A stretch of DNA of 64,000 bases from Lachnospiraceae bacterium (GCA_017461725.1 JAFTXG010000007.1:1-64000); one strand, 5' to 3'; shown: positions 50,527 through 60,415, numbered from the stretch's first letter. A program made the numbers and translations. Notes: generated from the sequence alone by a model not told the origin.

Positions 50527-50790
50527 TTAGGAGTTGAAAAGGTTGTTGTATTCGGTGGGAACATGGTAACAGGCACCATCCCACTGATCTTCTGTGCCAC
50601 CCATTTCCGTTGGAGTATATTCGCAAGCACTACCAACTTTACTGTCAAAAACCGCAATGCCACCGGTACCCAACACAGCACAAGTACCTTTGGATGGATT
50701 TCCAACAATTCCTTCGCAATCACCTGCAATATTCGTGCTCAGGGAAAAGTTCTCGAACATGATTTCAGGCTTCACATATGCTTTTTTCAT
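50527..50790 (-). CDS. Putative precursor peptide B with four cysteines
   Basis: An 87-residue peptide starting MKKAYVKPEIMFENFSLSTN, with AGGAGG 10 nt upstream. The leader (to about residue 26, IAGDCE) is shared with peptide A; the core is different but keeps Cys25, 37, 56 and 74, and the ending DGACYHVPTEYNNLFNS mirrors A. No signal peptide or helix. It begins 17 nt after the giant gene and precedes the membrane protein, kinase, radical SAM enzyme and PqqD, as in operon A. Confidence 0.75.
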   Translation of the reverse strand: MKKAYVKPEIMFENFSLSTNIAGDCEGIVGNPSKGTCAVLGTGGIAVFDSKVGSACEYTPTEMGGTEDQWDGACYHVPTEYNNLFNS

Positions 50791-50807
50791 TTCTCTTTTC
50801 CCTCCTC

Positions 50808-53800
50808 TCAGCGGAACAGCCAACCAAAGATCTTATCCAGAAGATTCTGGCTCTTTGCGGTTACTGTCACAGTTTCTACTACAGGCTCACTTGCGACACT
50901 GTCCGCATCGTAAGCAATCACTTCAATATCCATCTCACCAGCCTCAGAAGCCTTCACCGTCACGATCCAAGTTCTGGTCTTTGTCCAGCGGTTCTCGATG
51001 TAACGCTCCACCGCTCTGCCATTTACAGACAGGGCATTCACATCGGAGCCGGTCTGAACCGTCACAACCACTGTGCTACCAACCTTTACAGAATTGCTGC
51101 TCAGCTTAACCGTAAGCTTCTCAGGATCAAACTTCTCCGCCTCGGTGTACTCAGGAGCTGTCTCCTCGGGTGTGGTTTCCTCCGGAGTTTCGCCCTCAGT
51201 GGTAGCCTCCTCGGATGTCGTCTCTTCGGTGTCTGTCTCTTCTTCGGTAGTTGCCTCCTCAGAAGTAGTTTCCTCAGTAGTCGTCTCCTCGGTGGTCACT
51301 TCCTCCGTGGTTGTCTCCTCAACAGTTTCTTCCTCGGTAGTGGTTTCCTCAGGCGTTACTTCCTCGCCGGTTGTCTCCTCGGGTGTGGTTTCCTCCGGTG
51401 TAGTCTCTTCCGGAGTCTCTTCTACTACACTTCTGTTCAACGACCTCAATGTCAGCGTTGCAGCTGAAGCAGTCATGTATACAGAAGTTTCATTTCCTGC
51501 AGGAACTTCATCCACAGATGCTGTATTCAAGCCATACGCATCCGCTGTAGCAGTTCCGTTCGGATCAGACGTGTACGTTGATTTAATGTTGGTCAGCGAA
51601 ATGATACCCGTAGTATCATAACGATCACCTGTGTTAGAGATGACAATAATGTCATTCTTCCAACCAGTCAAATCATAATACATATCTGTCGTCGTGTTGA
51701 CTGTAGCGGTCTTTGCTCCATAATAATCTCCAGCCTCAACGCCGGTTTCTGTATTGCTAGCCTTTGCGATATTGGTAATCGTGTATGTTGCCGTCTGTCC
51801 GTCTGCACTCTTAATGCCAATGTGAACATTTGCAATGTTAGTAGGTGTACTCAGCATAAACGCAACTCTCTGACCGGGTGCGAGGTATACCTCGTTATTC
51901 GGACCATAGCTTTTATAATCCTTAATCTGAACATCGCCAACACTTAGATCACCATCAATGAATACAAGACCGTCCATATCGGTTGTCAAAGCGTCATTAG
52001 CAACGTTATCAAACGAATTTGCCGCAATCAACTTATTACGCAACTCAATGTAGCTAGGCCATCCTTCACCATCAGCCTTGTACGCATCCTCAATGGTTGT
52101 GTCCGTGGTTCCATCCGCAGCACCGTCATTGGCAGGATCATAGATCCGAACCGCATCCAGATACAGATCATAGCCATCTGCAGTAGTTTTGTCGAGCGCT
52201 GTCATGTAAGTAGCTGTAATCGTCACCGTATAGTTTCCATACGGCAACTGCTCAATCTGAAGAACAGGTATCTGATACAGTGCATTATCCGTGTCAGGAG
52301 TAGCTGTCCATTCACCGCCCTGATACGTATATCCATAATATGTGTTTACGAACTTATTCGCAACTGCCTCCCCTGCCGCGTAGGTTGTCTCGCCTATGGT
52401 AACCTCTTGATTCGTTACCACTTTAACTGCAATCACACCTGTGGTATTACTTGTCATACCAATCACATCGAATCCAGTTCCATAGAATGTGAACGATGCA
52501 GTTGCATAAGAATCAGCATCGACATGAACCGTCTTTGCTGTTCCCAGCGAGAACGTGGACATACCCAAGTTCACAGCATCATATCCGTAGATATTATTTG
52601 CATCCGTCAGGCTGTACTTGCCGGGACGGTCTTCATCCTGAATTGCACTCTCAACTGCTGTTCCCTCATCTACCCACTCCGTATTTGAAGCAGTGTAGGT
52701 CAGAAAATCATCTTCGTAGTAGATCGTCGTTGCAGGAATCACTGTAACAGTATCGTAATAATATCCCGGATTAGTTGTTCCAGTATAGTTTACCGCATAC
52801 GCAAACTTCTCGTAACCGTTCATCTGCATATTGCTAGGTGTATACCGCACCTTACCTGTCGTGGTATCTGCAGTCGCAATACCATAAGTTCCGGTATAGG
52901 AACTGCCGAATCCAGTAGCCAGTGCAGTATCATAACCATCCAGGTTCAGGCTGTCGCTGTAAGCGCCGACACCTGCCAGCTTGCCATTCTCACCGAACAT
53001 ATCGTTGGTCAGAACAGAAATGTCTACAGGCAAACCGTAGTCGATAACTACGGTATCCGGCAACGCCTGAACCTTCCACAGAACTGCAAACCAAACAACG
53101 GTATGGGTGTAGTCATCACCAACGGTGCCGTTCGTCAGAGCGTTGGAGTATGCTGAAGCATCGTTCGGATCATACTGCATAACATAGGTGGTATGTACAT
53201 CCTTTACGGTCGTAATTTCCCAGCTACCAGTAGTATTGGAGTTGATCTGAACGGTGTAGGTTGCCCCATTCGTTCCATCGTAGTCATACAGCGTGTAGCC
53301 CTCAGGCAAAACGCCTAGAGATGCAATATCAATGGAGCTAACTTCTTCACCATTGTTCAGCAGAACGGTCTCATAAACAACAGGATTGGTCACCGCGATC
53401 TTGTTCGCGAAGGAACCGGTCTGACCAGTCGTCTGGTTAACGATGATATTTCCATTTTCATCAACCAGGTAGAACGCATAGGAAACATTGGCTTCTTTCC
53501 AAGCGATTACTGGAGACACTGTCTCAATGTAACAAGGATTTCCCAGATGGTTGTCATAGTACAAAATCGCAAATTCATTAGTCTGATATGAGCCAGCCTC
53601 TTTTGTTCCCTCCATAGAGCCATCCAGATAGACGTAGTAACGCATTGCCAACTCAGAAGTCTGTACTGTACCCATCTTCCAGTAGAACGTCTCAGAAGGT
53701 ACTACTGCAGTAGATCCTGTAGTAAGCTTCGCACTAGTAGTGCCGGTAGGAATGTCAACTCCAGTGATGGTCACATCGGTAGCTCCAGTATTATACAAGA

Positions 53801-56800
53801 AAGTCTTCGCATAAATCACCCCATCAGCACCGATGATGTTATCATCTATGTCGCTGATAGTGTAAGTACCATCTGAGTTGACAGTAACACCATAGATACC
53901 GTCTCCGTCCACATCAATCAAGTTGGAATATGCCTTAGTTCCATCATCACTAAACTTAATAACCTCATTCAGGGTATAAGTTCCCTTACGATCACCGATC
54001 TTGTCCTCAGTGATAATTCCATCCAGATAGTCCTGACGAGTGTAAATATCGTAGGTCAAAATCTCAATAACAGGAGCTAAAGTCTTTGTCGTAGTCGTAT
54101 CACCATCCACAACAGTATAGGTAGATGTCTTCAGCTGCAAATTGAAGTTGTCGCCTATCTGATCGACGAAGCGGGCATTATTTGCAGCATAAGCAATCTC
54201 AGCACCAATTACATCAAACGCCGCGGATAATTCATCTGCTGAAGTTACCTTGTAATAGTACTTGGTAGTATCAGTCTGCTCAGATGCCAGCGTCTCGATG
54301 GACTTATCCATGCTTTCCTCGGTGACATTAGTATCTGTCTGTGCGTCAAAGGAAATGGAAAACATCTTCGCTCCCAGACCGGGAACCATATACATATTGG
54401 TCTCGCCGGTAGCAGTTCCTAAATTATTCGTTTTACGAATTACTTCATATTCCTCACTCGGATCACCCTTAATCGCATTTGCCATACGATGCTCATTCTT
54501 CATGCCATCGCCGTTGTGATCCACTTCGTCATAGTAGTAAGCATGAGTCGTACAGTTCAAATTGGCAGTGGTAAGATCATCTGCACCCCACGCACCGGTA
54601 ATCCAGTTGTTCCACAAGGAAGAAGCACCCTGAGAGTGATAGTAGTTCCACTGCATGGCCGCACCATCGGACATGAAGATAACAAACAAGTCACGGTCTT
54701 CATTTCCGTTGGCTTCCTTGATGGCTGTACCCATCTGATAGATGGCATCCATCGCGTAGTCGTAGTTGGTACCGGAAGTATAGTTCAGCGTATAAGAATT
54801 CGCTAAATCTGCCGCATCTACAAACGCACCAGCCCCCAAGGTACCATCTCCAGTGTAAACCTGAGCTTCACTGGCTGCGTTGTAGTAGATGTCATCGGAC
54901 ATCATGTCTGCCGCATCACGATCATAAGCTGTTCCACTTGCTGACTGATTCTCTCCATAGAAACCATTGAAATCCGCAATCGCAACACGAATATCCAACA
55001 ACTCACCATCATCACCAGGCGTCTTGAACTGAGCAATCAACTTCGCCAAAGACTCTTCCAAAACTGCTGCTCGTGTTTTTTCCGTACCAGTAACCGTATG
55101 GCTGGTCATGGAAGATGACGTATCCAGCATCAGGATAACATCGGCACCCTTCTTGATGGGCACACCAGATGCAGAAAGCTCAATCTGCGCAATACCGGAA
55201 GACTGGAAGTCAACACCGGTAGCGGTCTTGTTCACCTTAACCGCACCCTCGTCAGGGTACTCGGGATAGTTGTTAACCACACCGGGCTCTACCTTAACTT
55301 CGACGGTGCCTAGAACAACATTATTATAACTAATCTCGACCCAATAGGACCCCGTCGCCTGACCGTTGTACTTATTCAGCCAGTTCCAAGTCAATTTGCT
55401 GTCATCTAACTCAGTAGCATCAGAGCCATCTGCGTTATTGGAAATATAGCCAGTGATGCCCGCCTTAACAGTATTCAGAGCGGAAGTTGCGGACTTGCCC
55501 TGAGTTACAGTGTAGACGGTGTTTCCCTCAATTTTAGCGTAAATATCCCCACCGTCGATCTCACCGTCGTACTTGTACAGGCGAACACGGTTACTACTGG
55601 AAGTAGAGACCTCCATACGGCGATCAGCGGAGTCGTAGTACAGATACCAAGTTGAACCGTCCACATTGCTGAATCTATACAGACCCTCGTCCTGATCGTT
55701 TTCATTAATAGAACAATAACCGTTATCGTTGGTGCCTACATGCATACCGTAGTTTTCGTGATAAATCCAAGTACTGCCATTCTTGGTGATAGGATAGTAA
55801 GTAGTCCTCCCACTTCGATACGTCGTAATGTACCACTCATAATCTCTAGAGTCCACGATAGCCTCAGTTTCATCATCATTGAACGTAACAGGAACTACAC
55901 CGCTACCATCCTCGTCCATTGCATAAGCTGCATTAGATGCAACAAACAGATATCTATTGTTGGAACCGGTCTCATAGCCGTCAGTATCCAAAACGTACTT
56001 ATATGTTGTGGAAGAAGTTCCAACATGTGTCCAGCCCTCCGCAATCTCAGTCTCGTGCTGCACATTCACCTTTACTTCTACAGTTCCCAAAGAAGCACCA
56101 TTGTAGAGAATCTCCACAGTATAAGGGCCATAGTTCGTTGCATCGTACTTATCCACCCAATTCCAGGTAACCTGAGAATCATCAATCGTAGTCTTATCGG
56201 TGCCATTTGCATCAGCAGCAGAGGATACAGTGATTCCCGCCTTCACTGCTGCTAGCGCATCGTCAGCAGAGGTGTTCATATCCACCAAATACAGGCCGTC
56301 ACCCTCTGCAATATAATAAGTGGTGGTTGCAGGCACGACAACCGATGCGGTTCCCAGCACAGTTCCATTATAAGCAATCGTCACCGCATAATCGCCAGGG
56401 GTAGTTCCGTCATAAGCAGAATCTAGCGTCCATGTCATGCCATCGCCGTCGTCAGCATAATCACCAACATTGGAGAAATCCTCGTAATAAGTATACTTAA
56501 TCGCAATACCAGCCTTGACAGCAGCCAAAGCATCAGCTGCGGAAGTACCAGAGGCAACTTCATATCTCAGTTCACCATCCAGATAGCCGTACAGACCATT
56601 GTTGCCAGGGGTCGCGTCGGAACCTGCAATTGTCTGGCTGTACTTGTACAGACGGACACTGTAATTCGTATTCTCATGATCAGAACCGGTAACCGTCCAC
56701 GAATCACCGTACCAATACAAAGAGCGCTCAGTTCCGTCCGTATCATAAATACGGTAATATCCATTACCCAGATTAGTAAAACCGTTCAAGTTAGAGCCAG

Positions 56801-58850
56801 ATACATTACCAACATGGATACCCCAATTCTGCTGATATAAGGTATTTGTTCCATCCCGGGTAATCAGTCCATCGGTAGTGAAGTAATACTCATAGCTGGT
56901 AGTAGAAGTGGTCGCCGTTTTTCCATCAGAAGAAATGGTGACTGCTACACCACTTCCTGCATCCAACAAATACGCTGCATTCCGGGCTACAATAAGGTAC
57001 TTATTGTCGGAACCGTAGTCAATACCATCCGTATCCAACACATATTGATAAGTCGGATCACTACCCTCAGTACCATTGGTAGCCGCGGTAATGGTAACCC
57101 ACTCATTGCCGGAAGTGGTCACATCTTCAACCAAGCTTGAAACACCAACATACTCACCAATAGTGCCGCTCTCTGTACCGTCACTGCTCGCATCCACCAA
57201 CTCAATCGTCTGCGGTGAAGCATAGACCGCAGAATATGTCGGTAATCCCAAAGACTTATTCGTAACGCTGGTATTGCTGTAAGAACCATCATATCCGGCA
57301 GACTTCAGATTATACCGACCATTTGCGCTGTAACGCTCCACGGTCACTTCATTATCCGTGATGGCAAAGACTGTCATGGTCAGCTTGTCAGTGCCCGCAG
57401 TCGCATTGTAGGTAAATGCATCAGAATAATAGCCGGTATAACCAGCATTCATATAGGTAAAGTTCAGAGTCTCCTCAGTCCATGCACTGGTGCTGCCCGC
57501 CTCAGCAATACAAATCTTGTCCCCTTCAGCCAGATAGATCGCCTCACCGCCCATATAGTTATCGGGACCATAAGCGTGGTCGTGACCATGCAGGAAGATA
57601 ATATTCAGACCATTTGCACCCGCCTCATTCAGCACATCAAAGATGTACTTAGCGTACTTGGCATCACCCTGAGTAACCGTACGGGGAGTAAATGCCAACG
57701 GCAGATGAGAAACGATAAAAATAGGAGCACTATAGTCCTCAGCAATCTTACCATCCAGCCAGGTCTTCAGATTATTTGCCAAGTTCTGAACTCCAGACTG
57801 AGTGCCACCACCGTTGGGATAGTCATCCTCATTCAGCACATACGCACTATAGTCATCAAAGTTATGTCCTCCGGTGGCATCGATACGAGAATCCATATAA
57901 TCATGGTTACCCTGTACCAGAACAGAGTTTTCATCATTGAGATTGCTGTACGATCCCTGCACAGCACCCATCAACGCAGTGATACCGTTAGCAGTCTCTG
58001 TCGCATCATTATGCGTCTCACAGTCATAGTCTCCAATGAACAGGAATCCGTCCATGGTTGTATATTTCTGGCTGATCTGCGCCAATATGTTCGTCACATT
58101 CGCCGCGCTGTTCGCATGATCGCCAGCCTCCTGAAAGTCGCCGCCAGCCAGCACATAAATCGTTTCACCACCGGTCGCATAGACTTCTATTCCCGCCAGC
58201 AATGCCACTCCGCCAGCTGCTCCCAGAGTCTCCTCCACAATTTCCTCGGTAGACTCCTCAGTTGTTTCCTCGGTAGTTGCCTCCTCGGTGGTATCTGCCT
58301 CAGTCGCTTCCTCTGTGGTGACTTCCTCAGTAGTGTCCTCCTCGGTTGCTTCCTCTGTGGTATCTTCCTCAGTAGTATCCTCCTCGGTTGCTTCCTCAGC
58401 GGTTACGTCCTCAGTAGTATCCTCTTCGGTTGTTTCCCCAGTGGTTACTTCTTCGGTAGTTTCCTCCGCACTTGCTTCCGTGGAAGCCTGGGCTGCATCT
58501 TCACCGCTTTCCTCTGTCTCGTCCACAGCGCTTTCCTCTGTAGCCGTTTCAGTGGTATCTTCTGTGGTCGCTTCCTCAGTTACACCCTCGATACTCTCCT
58601 CCGTGGATGCCTCAGTGCTCCCTTCTGTATCTTCTTCGGTGGATGTTTCGGTCTCTGCCTCTGTTTCGGCCTCCGCCTCAGTCTCCACCTCGGCTTCGCT
58701 GTCCGTCTCAGAAGCAGTAGTCTCGCTCTCGCTGGAAACAACTGTACCTGCCTCACCGGTCTCGGTCGCAAACGCCGTGCCGGAGAACGTATTAAATACG
58801 ATCGTCACAGTCATCAGCAGCGCCAACAAACGACTCCATTTGTTTCTCAT
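50808..58850 (-). CDS. Giant secreted protein B: phosphoesterase and VWA domains (2680 aa)
   Basis: The signal peptide and first 70 residues are nearly the same as in A, followed by a long Glu/Thr repeat to about 210. The calcineurin-like phosphoesterase (about 230-470) shows AGGDFQE, FIGDYDCE, VQGNHDYMD, VSHLPL and LHGHDHAYG; the His of the usual first D-x-H motif is not seen. Repeated 85-100-residue modules follow (ALAAVKAGI and TWNWVDKY / TWNWLNKY types). A VWA domain near 1230-1480 has MIDAS DTSSSM. The C-terminus has a Glu/Thr repeat (about 2475-2580), one Ig-like domain and the tail LLDKIFGWLFR. No LPxTG or final helix. It is first in operon B. Confidence 0.9.
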   Translation of the reverse strand: MRNKWSRLLALLMTVTIVFNTFSGTAFATETGEAGTVVSSESETTASETDSEAEVETEAEAETEAETETSTEEDTEGSTEASTEESIEGVTEEATTEDTTETATEESAVDETEESGEDAAQASTEASAEETTEEVTTGETTEEDTTEDVTAEEATEEDTTEEDTTEEATEEDTTEEVTTEEATEADTTEEATTEETTEESTEEIVEETLGAAGGVALLAGIEVYATGGETIYVLAGGDFQEAGDHANSAANVTNILAQISQKYTTMDGFLFIGDYDCETHNDATETANGITALMGAVQGSYSNLNDENSVLVQGNHDYMDSRIDATGGHNFDDYSAYVLNEDDYPNGGGTQSGVQNLANNLKTWLDGKIAEDYSAPIFIVSHLPLAFTPRTVTQGDAKYAKYIFDVLNEAGANGLNIIFLHGHDHAYGPDNYMGGEAIYLAEGDKICIAEAGSTSAWTEETLNFTYMNAGYTGYYSDAFTYNATAGTDKLTMTVFAITDNEVTVERYSANGRYNLKSAGYDGSYSNTSVTNKSLGLPTYSAVYASPQTIELVDASSDGTESGTIGEYVGVSSLVEDVTTSGNEWVTITAATNGTEGSDPTYQYVLDTDGIDYGSDNKYLIVARNAAYLLDAGSGVAVTISSDGKTATTSTTSYEYYFTTDGLITRDGTNTLYQQNWGIHVGNVSGSNLNGFTNLGNGYYRIYDTDGTERSLYWYGDSWTVTGSDHENTNYSVRLYKYSQTIAGSDATPGNNGLYGYLDGELRYEVASGTSAADALAAVKAGIAIKYTYYEDFSNVGDYADDGDGMTWTLDSAYDGTTPGDYAVTIAYNGTVLGTASVVVPATTTYYIAEGDGLYLVDMNTSADDALAAVKAGITVSSAADANGTDKTTIDDSQVTWNWVDKYDATNYGPYTVEILYNGASLGTVEVKVNVQHETEIAEGWTHVGTSSTTYKYVLDTDGYETGSNNRYLFVASNAAYAMDEDGSGVVPVTFNDDETEAIVDSRDYEWYITTYRSGRTTYYPITKNGSTWIYHENYGMHVGTNDNGYCSINENDQDEGLYRFSNVDGSTWYLYYDSADRRMEVSTSSSNRVRLYKYDGEIDGGDIYAKIEGNTVYTVTQGKSATSALNTVKAGITGYISNNADGSDATELDDSKLTWNWLNKYNGQATGSYWVEISYNNVVLGTVEVKVEPGVVNNYPEYPDEGAVKVNKTATGVDFQSSGIAQIELSASGVPIKKGADVILMLDTSSSMTSHTVTGTEKTRAAVLEESLAKLIAQFKTPGDDGELLDIRVAIADFNGFYGENQSASGTAYDRDAADMMSDDIYYNAASEAQVYTGDGTLGAGAFVDAADLANSYTLNYTSGTNYDYAMDAIYQMGTAIKEANGNEDRDLFVIFMSDGAAMQWNYYHSQGASSLWNNWITGAWGADDLTTANLNCTTHAYYYDEVDHNGDGMKNEHRMANAIKGDPSEEYEVIRKTNNLGTATGETNMYMVPGLGAKMFSISFDAQTDTNVTEESMDKSIETLASEQTDTTKYYYKVTSADELSAAFDVIGAEIAYAANNARFVDQIGDNFNLQLKTSTYTVVDGDTTTTKTLAPVIEILTYDIYTRQDYLDGIITEDKIGDRKGTYTLNEVIKFSDDGTKAYSNLIDVDGDGIYGVTVNSDGTYTISDIDDNIIGADGVIYAKTFLYNTGATDVTITGVDIPTGTTSAKLTTGSTAVVPSETFYWKMGTVQTSELAMRYYVYLDGSMEGTKEAGSYQTNEFAILYYDNHLGNPCYIETVSPVIAWKEANVSYAFYLVDENGNIIVNQTTGQTGSFANKIAVTNPVVYETVLLNNGEEVSSIDIASLGVLPEGYTLYDYDGTNGATYTVQINSNTTGSWEITTVKDVHTTYVMQYDPNDASAYSNALTNGTVGDDYTHTVVWFAVLWKVQALPDTVVIDYGLPVDISVLTNDMFGENGKLAGVGAYSDSLNLDGYDTALATGFGSSYTGTYGIATADTTTGKVRYTPSNMQMNGYEKFAYAVNYTGTTNPGYYYDTVTVIPATTIYYEDDFLTYTASNTEWVDEGTAVESAIQDEDRPGKYSLTDANNIYGYDAVNLGMSTFSLGTAKTVHVDADSYATASFTFYGTGFDVIGMTSNTTGVIAVKVVTNQEVTIGETTYAAGEAVANKFVNTYYGYTYQGGEWTATPDTDNALYQIPVLQIEQLPYGNYTVTITATYMTALDKTTADGYDLYLDAVRIYDPANDGAADGTTDTTIEDAYKADGEGWPSYIELRNKLIAANSFDNVANDALTTDMDGLVFIDGDLSVGDVQIKDYKSYGPNNEVYLAPGQRVAFMLSTPTNIANVHIGIKSADGQTATYTITNIAKASNTETGVEAGDYYGAKTATVNTTTDMYYDLTGWKNDIIVISNTGDRYDTTGIISLTNIKSTYTSDPNGTATADAYGLNTASVDEVPAGNETSVYMTASAATLTLRSLNRSVVEETPEETTPEETTPEETTGEEVTPEETTTEEETVEETTTEEVTTEETTTEETTSEEATTEEETDTEETTSEEATTEGETPEETTPEETAPEYTEAEKFDPEKLTVKLSSNSVKVGSTVVVTVQTGSDVNALSVNGRAVERYIENRWTKTRTWIVTVKASEAGEMDIEVIAYDADSVASEPVVETVTVTAKSQNLLDKIFGWLFR
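51150..51425. repeat. Glu/Thr coding repeats near the C-terminus of giant protein B
   Basis: Imperfect copies of short Glu-Glu-Thr-Thr units (PEETTPEETT, TEEVTTEETT). The matching N-terminal array lies at about 58230-58560. Both arrays are prone to slippage and probably form extended, possibly glycosylated stalks. Confidence 0.8.
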
Positions 58851-59031
58851 AAATACCCTTCCTTTCTGTCTTCACACTCTGTAAACCCTCTTGCTGAGGA
58901 TCTACAAAATCCCCATAGTTTGCTCATGTGGATATTTTCATAAAGCGTTTTTGAAACAAAACCGCATTCTTTTGTACTGTAAGGTCCCATTTGGACATAC
59001 CTCGCCCACTACAGGCACCTTAACATTCTAT

Positions 59032-59070
59032 ATTATAGCATCGTTTTTACGAAATGCAATCGTTTTTACG
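59032..59070 (-). promoter_or_regulatory. Promoter of operon B with a 12-bp direct repeat
   Basis: TATAAT (59037-59032) lies 16 bp from TTGCAT (59059-59054). Two exact copies of CGTAAAAACGAT (59070-59059 and 59051-59040), 19 bp apart, flank the -35 box, a likely activator or repressor site. The transcript leader before the giant gene is about 175 nt and has no gene. Confidence 0.6.
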
Positions 59071-59104
59071 TATCTTTTTTAAGGAATTATTCCCAGTTTT
59101 GCGC

Positions 59105-59162
59105 AAAAAATATCCCCGCACCTGAAACCGTCAACTAATAATTGAGGTTCAAGCGCAGGGAT
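59105..59162 (-). terminator. Terminator after the LCP gene
   Basis: ATCCCTGCGCTTGAACC pairs with GGTTTCAGGTGCGGGGAT (one bulge, G-U pairs), followed by ATTTTTTG on the minus strand. Confidence 0.8.
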
Positions 59163-59221
59163 TGCATAATATTTATTGTAATTTTTGTCTGTTTTTGGTT
59201 TTTTCCTTGCCAGCCGCCGGA

Positions 59222-60334
59222 TTATTCCCCTTCTCCGTACAAAAAGTCATGCAGTATCTGCGAGTTTGTCTCGAAGTCCACCGACAATACGTACCGGTTG
59301 TTTTTGTCGATCATGCTTCCGTAGGTTCCCTTCACCGGAATGGACATCTGCTGGATCTCCGCGTTCATGACGCTGGGCAGAAGGAGGAGCAGCTGTGCCA
59401 CCTTCCATTCGGTCAGATTGGTCCGCACCATGGGGAGCAGGGTGTCGATCAGGGCATCAATCTCGGTCAGGGACATGCTCCGCACCTGCTGGAGTGCCGC
59501 GATGACCACCTCTCTCTGACGCTGGATGCGGTGCCAGTCGTCGTCAATCTCCCGGAGTCTGGAGTAGGCCAGCGCCAGCTCACCGTTTAGGTGGTTGGTG
59601 CCCACGAACACATCGCTGGAGATGTGCCCATCGTGGAAGTAGGTGACTTCCGCGTCGTCCATGTATACGTCAACGCCGCCGATGGCGTCGATGCCGGCCT
59701 TGAAGACCTCGAAGTTGATGCGGACGTAATAGTCCACGTCCACCTTGAAGGCCTCCTGCACCTGGCGCATCATCAGGTCTGCGCCGCCGTAGCGGAAGGT
59801 GTGGGTCAGCTTATCGTACTCGCCGGCGAACTCGCCCTCAAGTACCTGAACCGCCATATCTCGCTGGAGGCTGACCAGTGAGATCACCGGCACCTCGCCG
59901 GAGGTGTTGATGGACAGCAGCATGCAGGTGTCGCCGCGGGAATAGTCGCTGTAGACGCCGGTGCGCTCGTCGCTGCCGATCAGCAGCAGGTTAAAGACTT
60001 CCTTGTCTTCCTTCACCTCGCCGGTGGCGTGGATGACTTCCTTGGATTCCAGTTCCCCATAGGCGGGGTCCAGAGTCTCCGCCTCGGTTTCAGTGTCCTC
60101 TGCGGACCCTGAGGGTCCCGCCACCTCGCCGAAATGGGGGCCTTCCTGCTCGCCGGATGCCTCCGTGTTCGCCTCCTGGGTCCAGGAACCGTCCTCCCGA
60201 ACCAGCGCAAACTTGCTGCGGAAGTAACCGTAGACCGCAACGAAGATTGCCAGGATCAGACATAGCAGGACCAGAAGAATGATCTTGATGGCCTTGAGGA
60301 CAGGATTTTTCTTTTTCTTGGTTTTTTCAGACAT
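59222..60334 (-). CDS. LytR-CpsA-Psr (LCP) family glycopolymer transferase
   Basis: Attaches wall teichoic acid-like or capsular polymers from lipid carriers to peptidoglycan. A 370-residue protein with one N-terminal helix (about 16-38), an acidic stalk to about 115 and the LCP domain: LLLIGSDERTG, YSRGDTCMLLSI, VSLQRDMAVQV, THTFRYGGADLMM, NFEVFKAGIDAIGGVDVYM, AYSRLREIDDDWHRIQRQRE. The conserved Arg and Asp residues of the pyrophosphate site are present. It is downstream of the CapD-like and chain-length genes, consistent with attachment of the polymer they make. Confidence 0.92.
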   Translation of the reverse strand: MSEKTKKKKNPVLKAIKIILLVLLCLILAIFVAVYGYFRSKFALVREDGSWTQEANTEASGEQEGPHFGEVAGPSGSAEDTETEAETLDPAYGELESKEVIHATGEVKEDKEVFNLLLIGSDERTGVYSDYSRGDTCMLLSINTSGEVPVISLVSLQRDMAVQVLEGEFAGEYDKLTHTFRYGGADLMMRQVQEAFKVDVDYYVRINFEVFKAGIDAIGGVDVYMDDAEVTYFHDGHISSDVFVGTNHLNGELALAYSRLREIDDDWHRIQRQREVVIAALQQVRSMSLTEIDALIDTLLPMVRTNLTEWKVAQLLLLLPSVMNAEIQQMSIPVKGTYGSMIDKNNRYVLSVDFETNSQILHDFLYGEGE

Positions 60335-60415
60335 TTATTGTTTCACTTCCAATCATGATTGCGTCGTTTATTTCCGTCTTCGTCGGGACCGATACGTCGC
60401 TTTCCGTCATTTACG

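Noticed and set aside
33214-58850. Classical exported bacteriocin cluster
   Set aside because: No ABC exporter, bacteriocin protease or immunity gene lies within or beside the operons.
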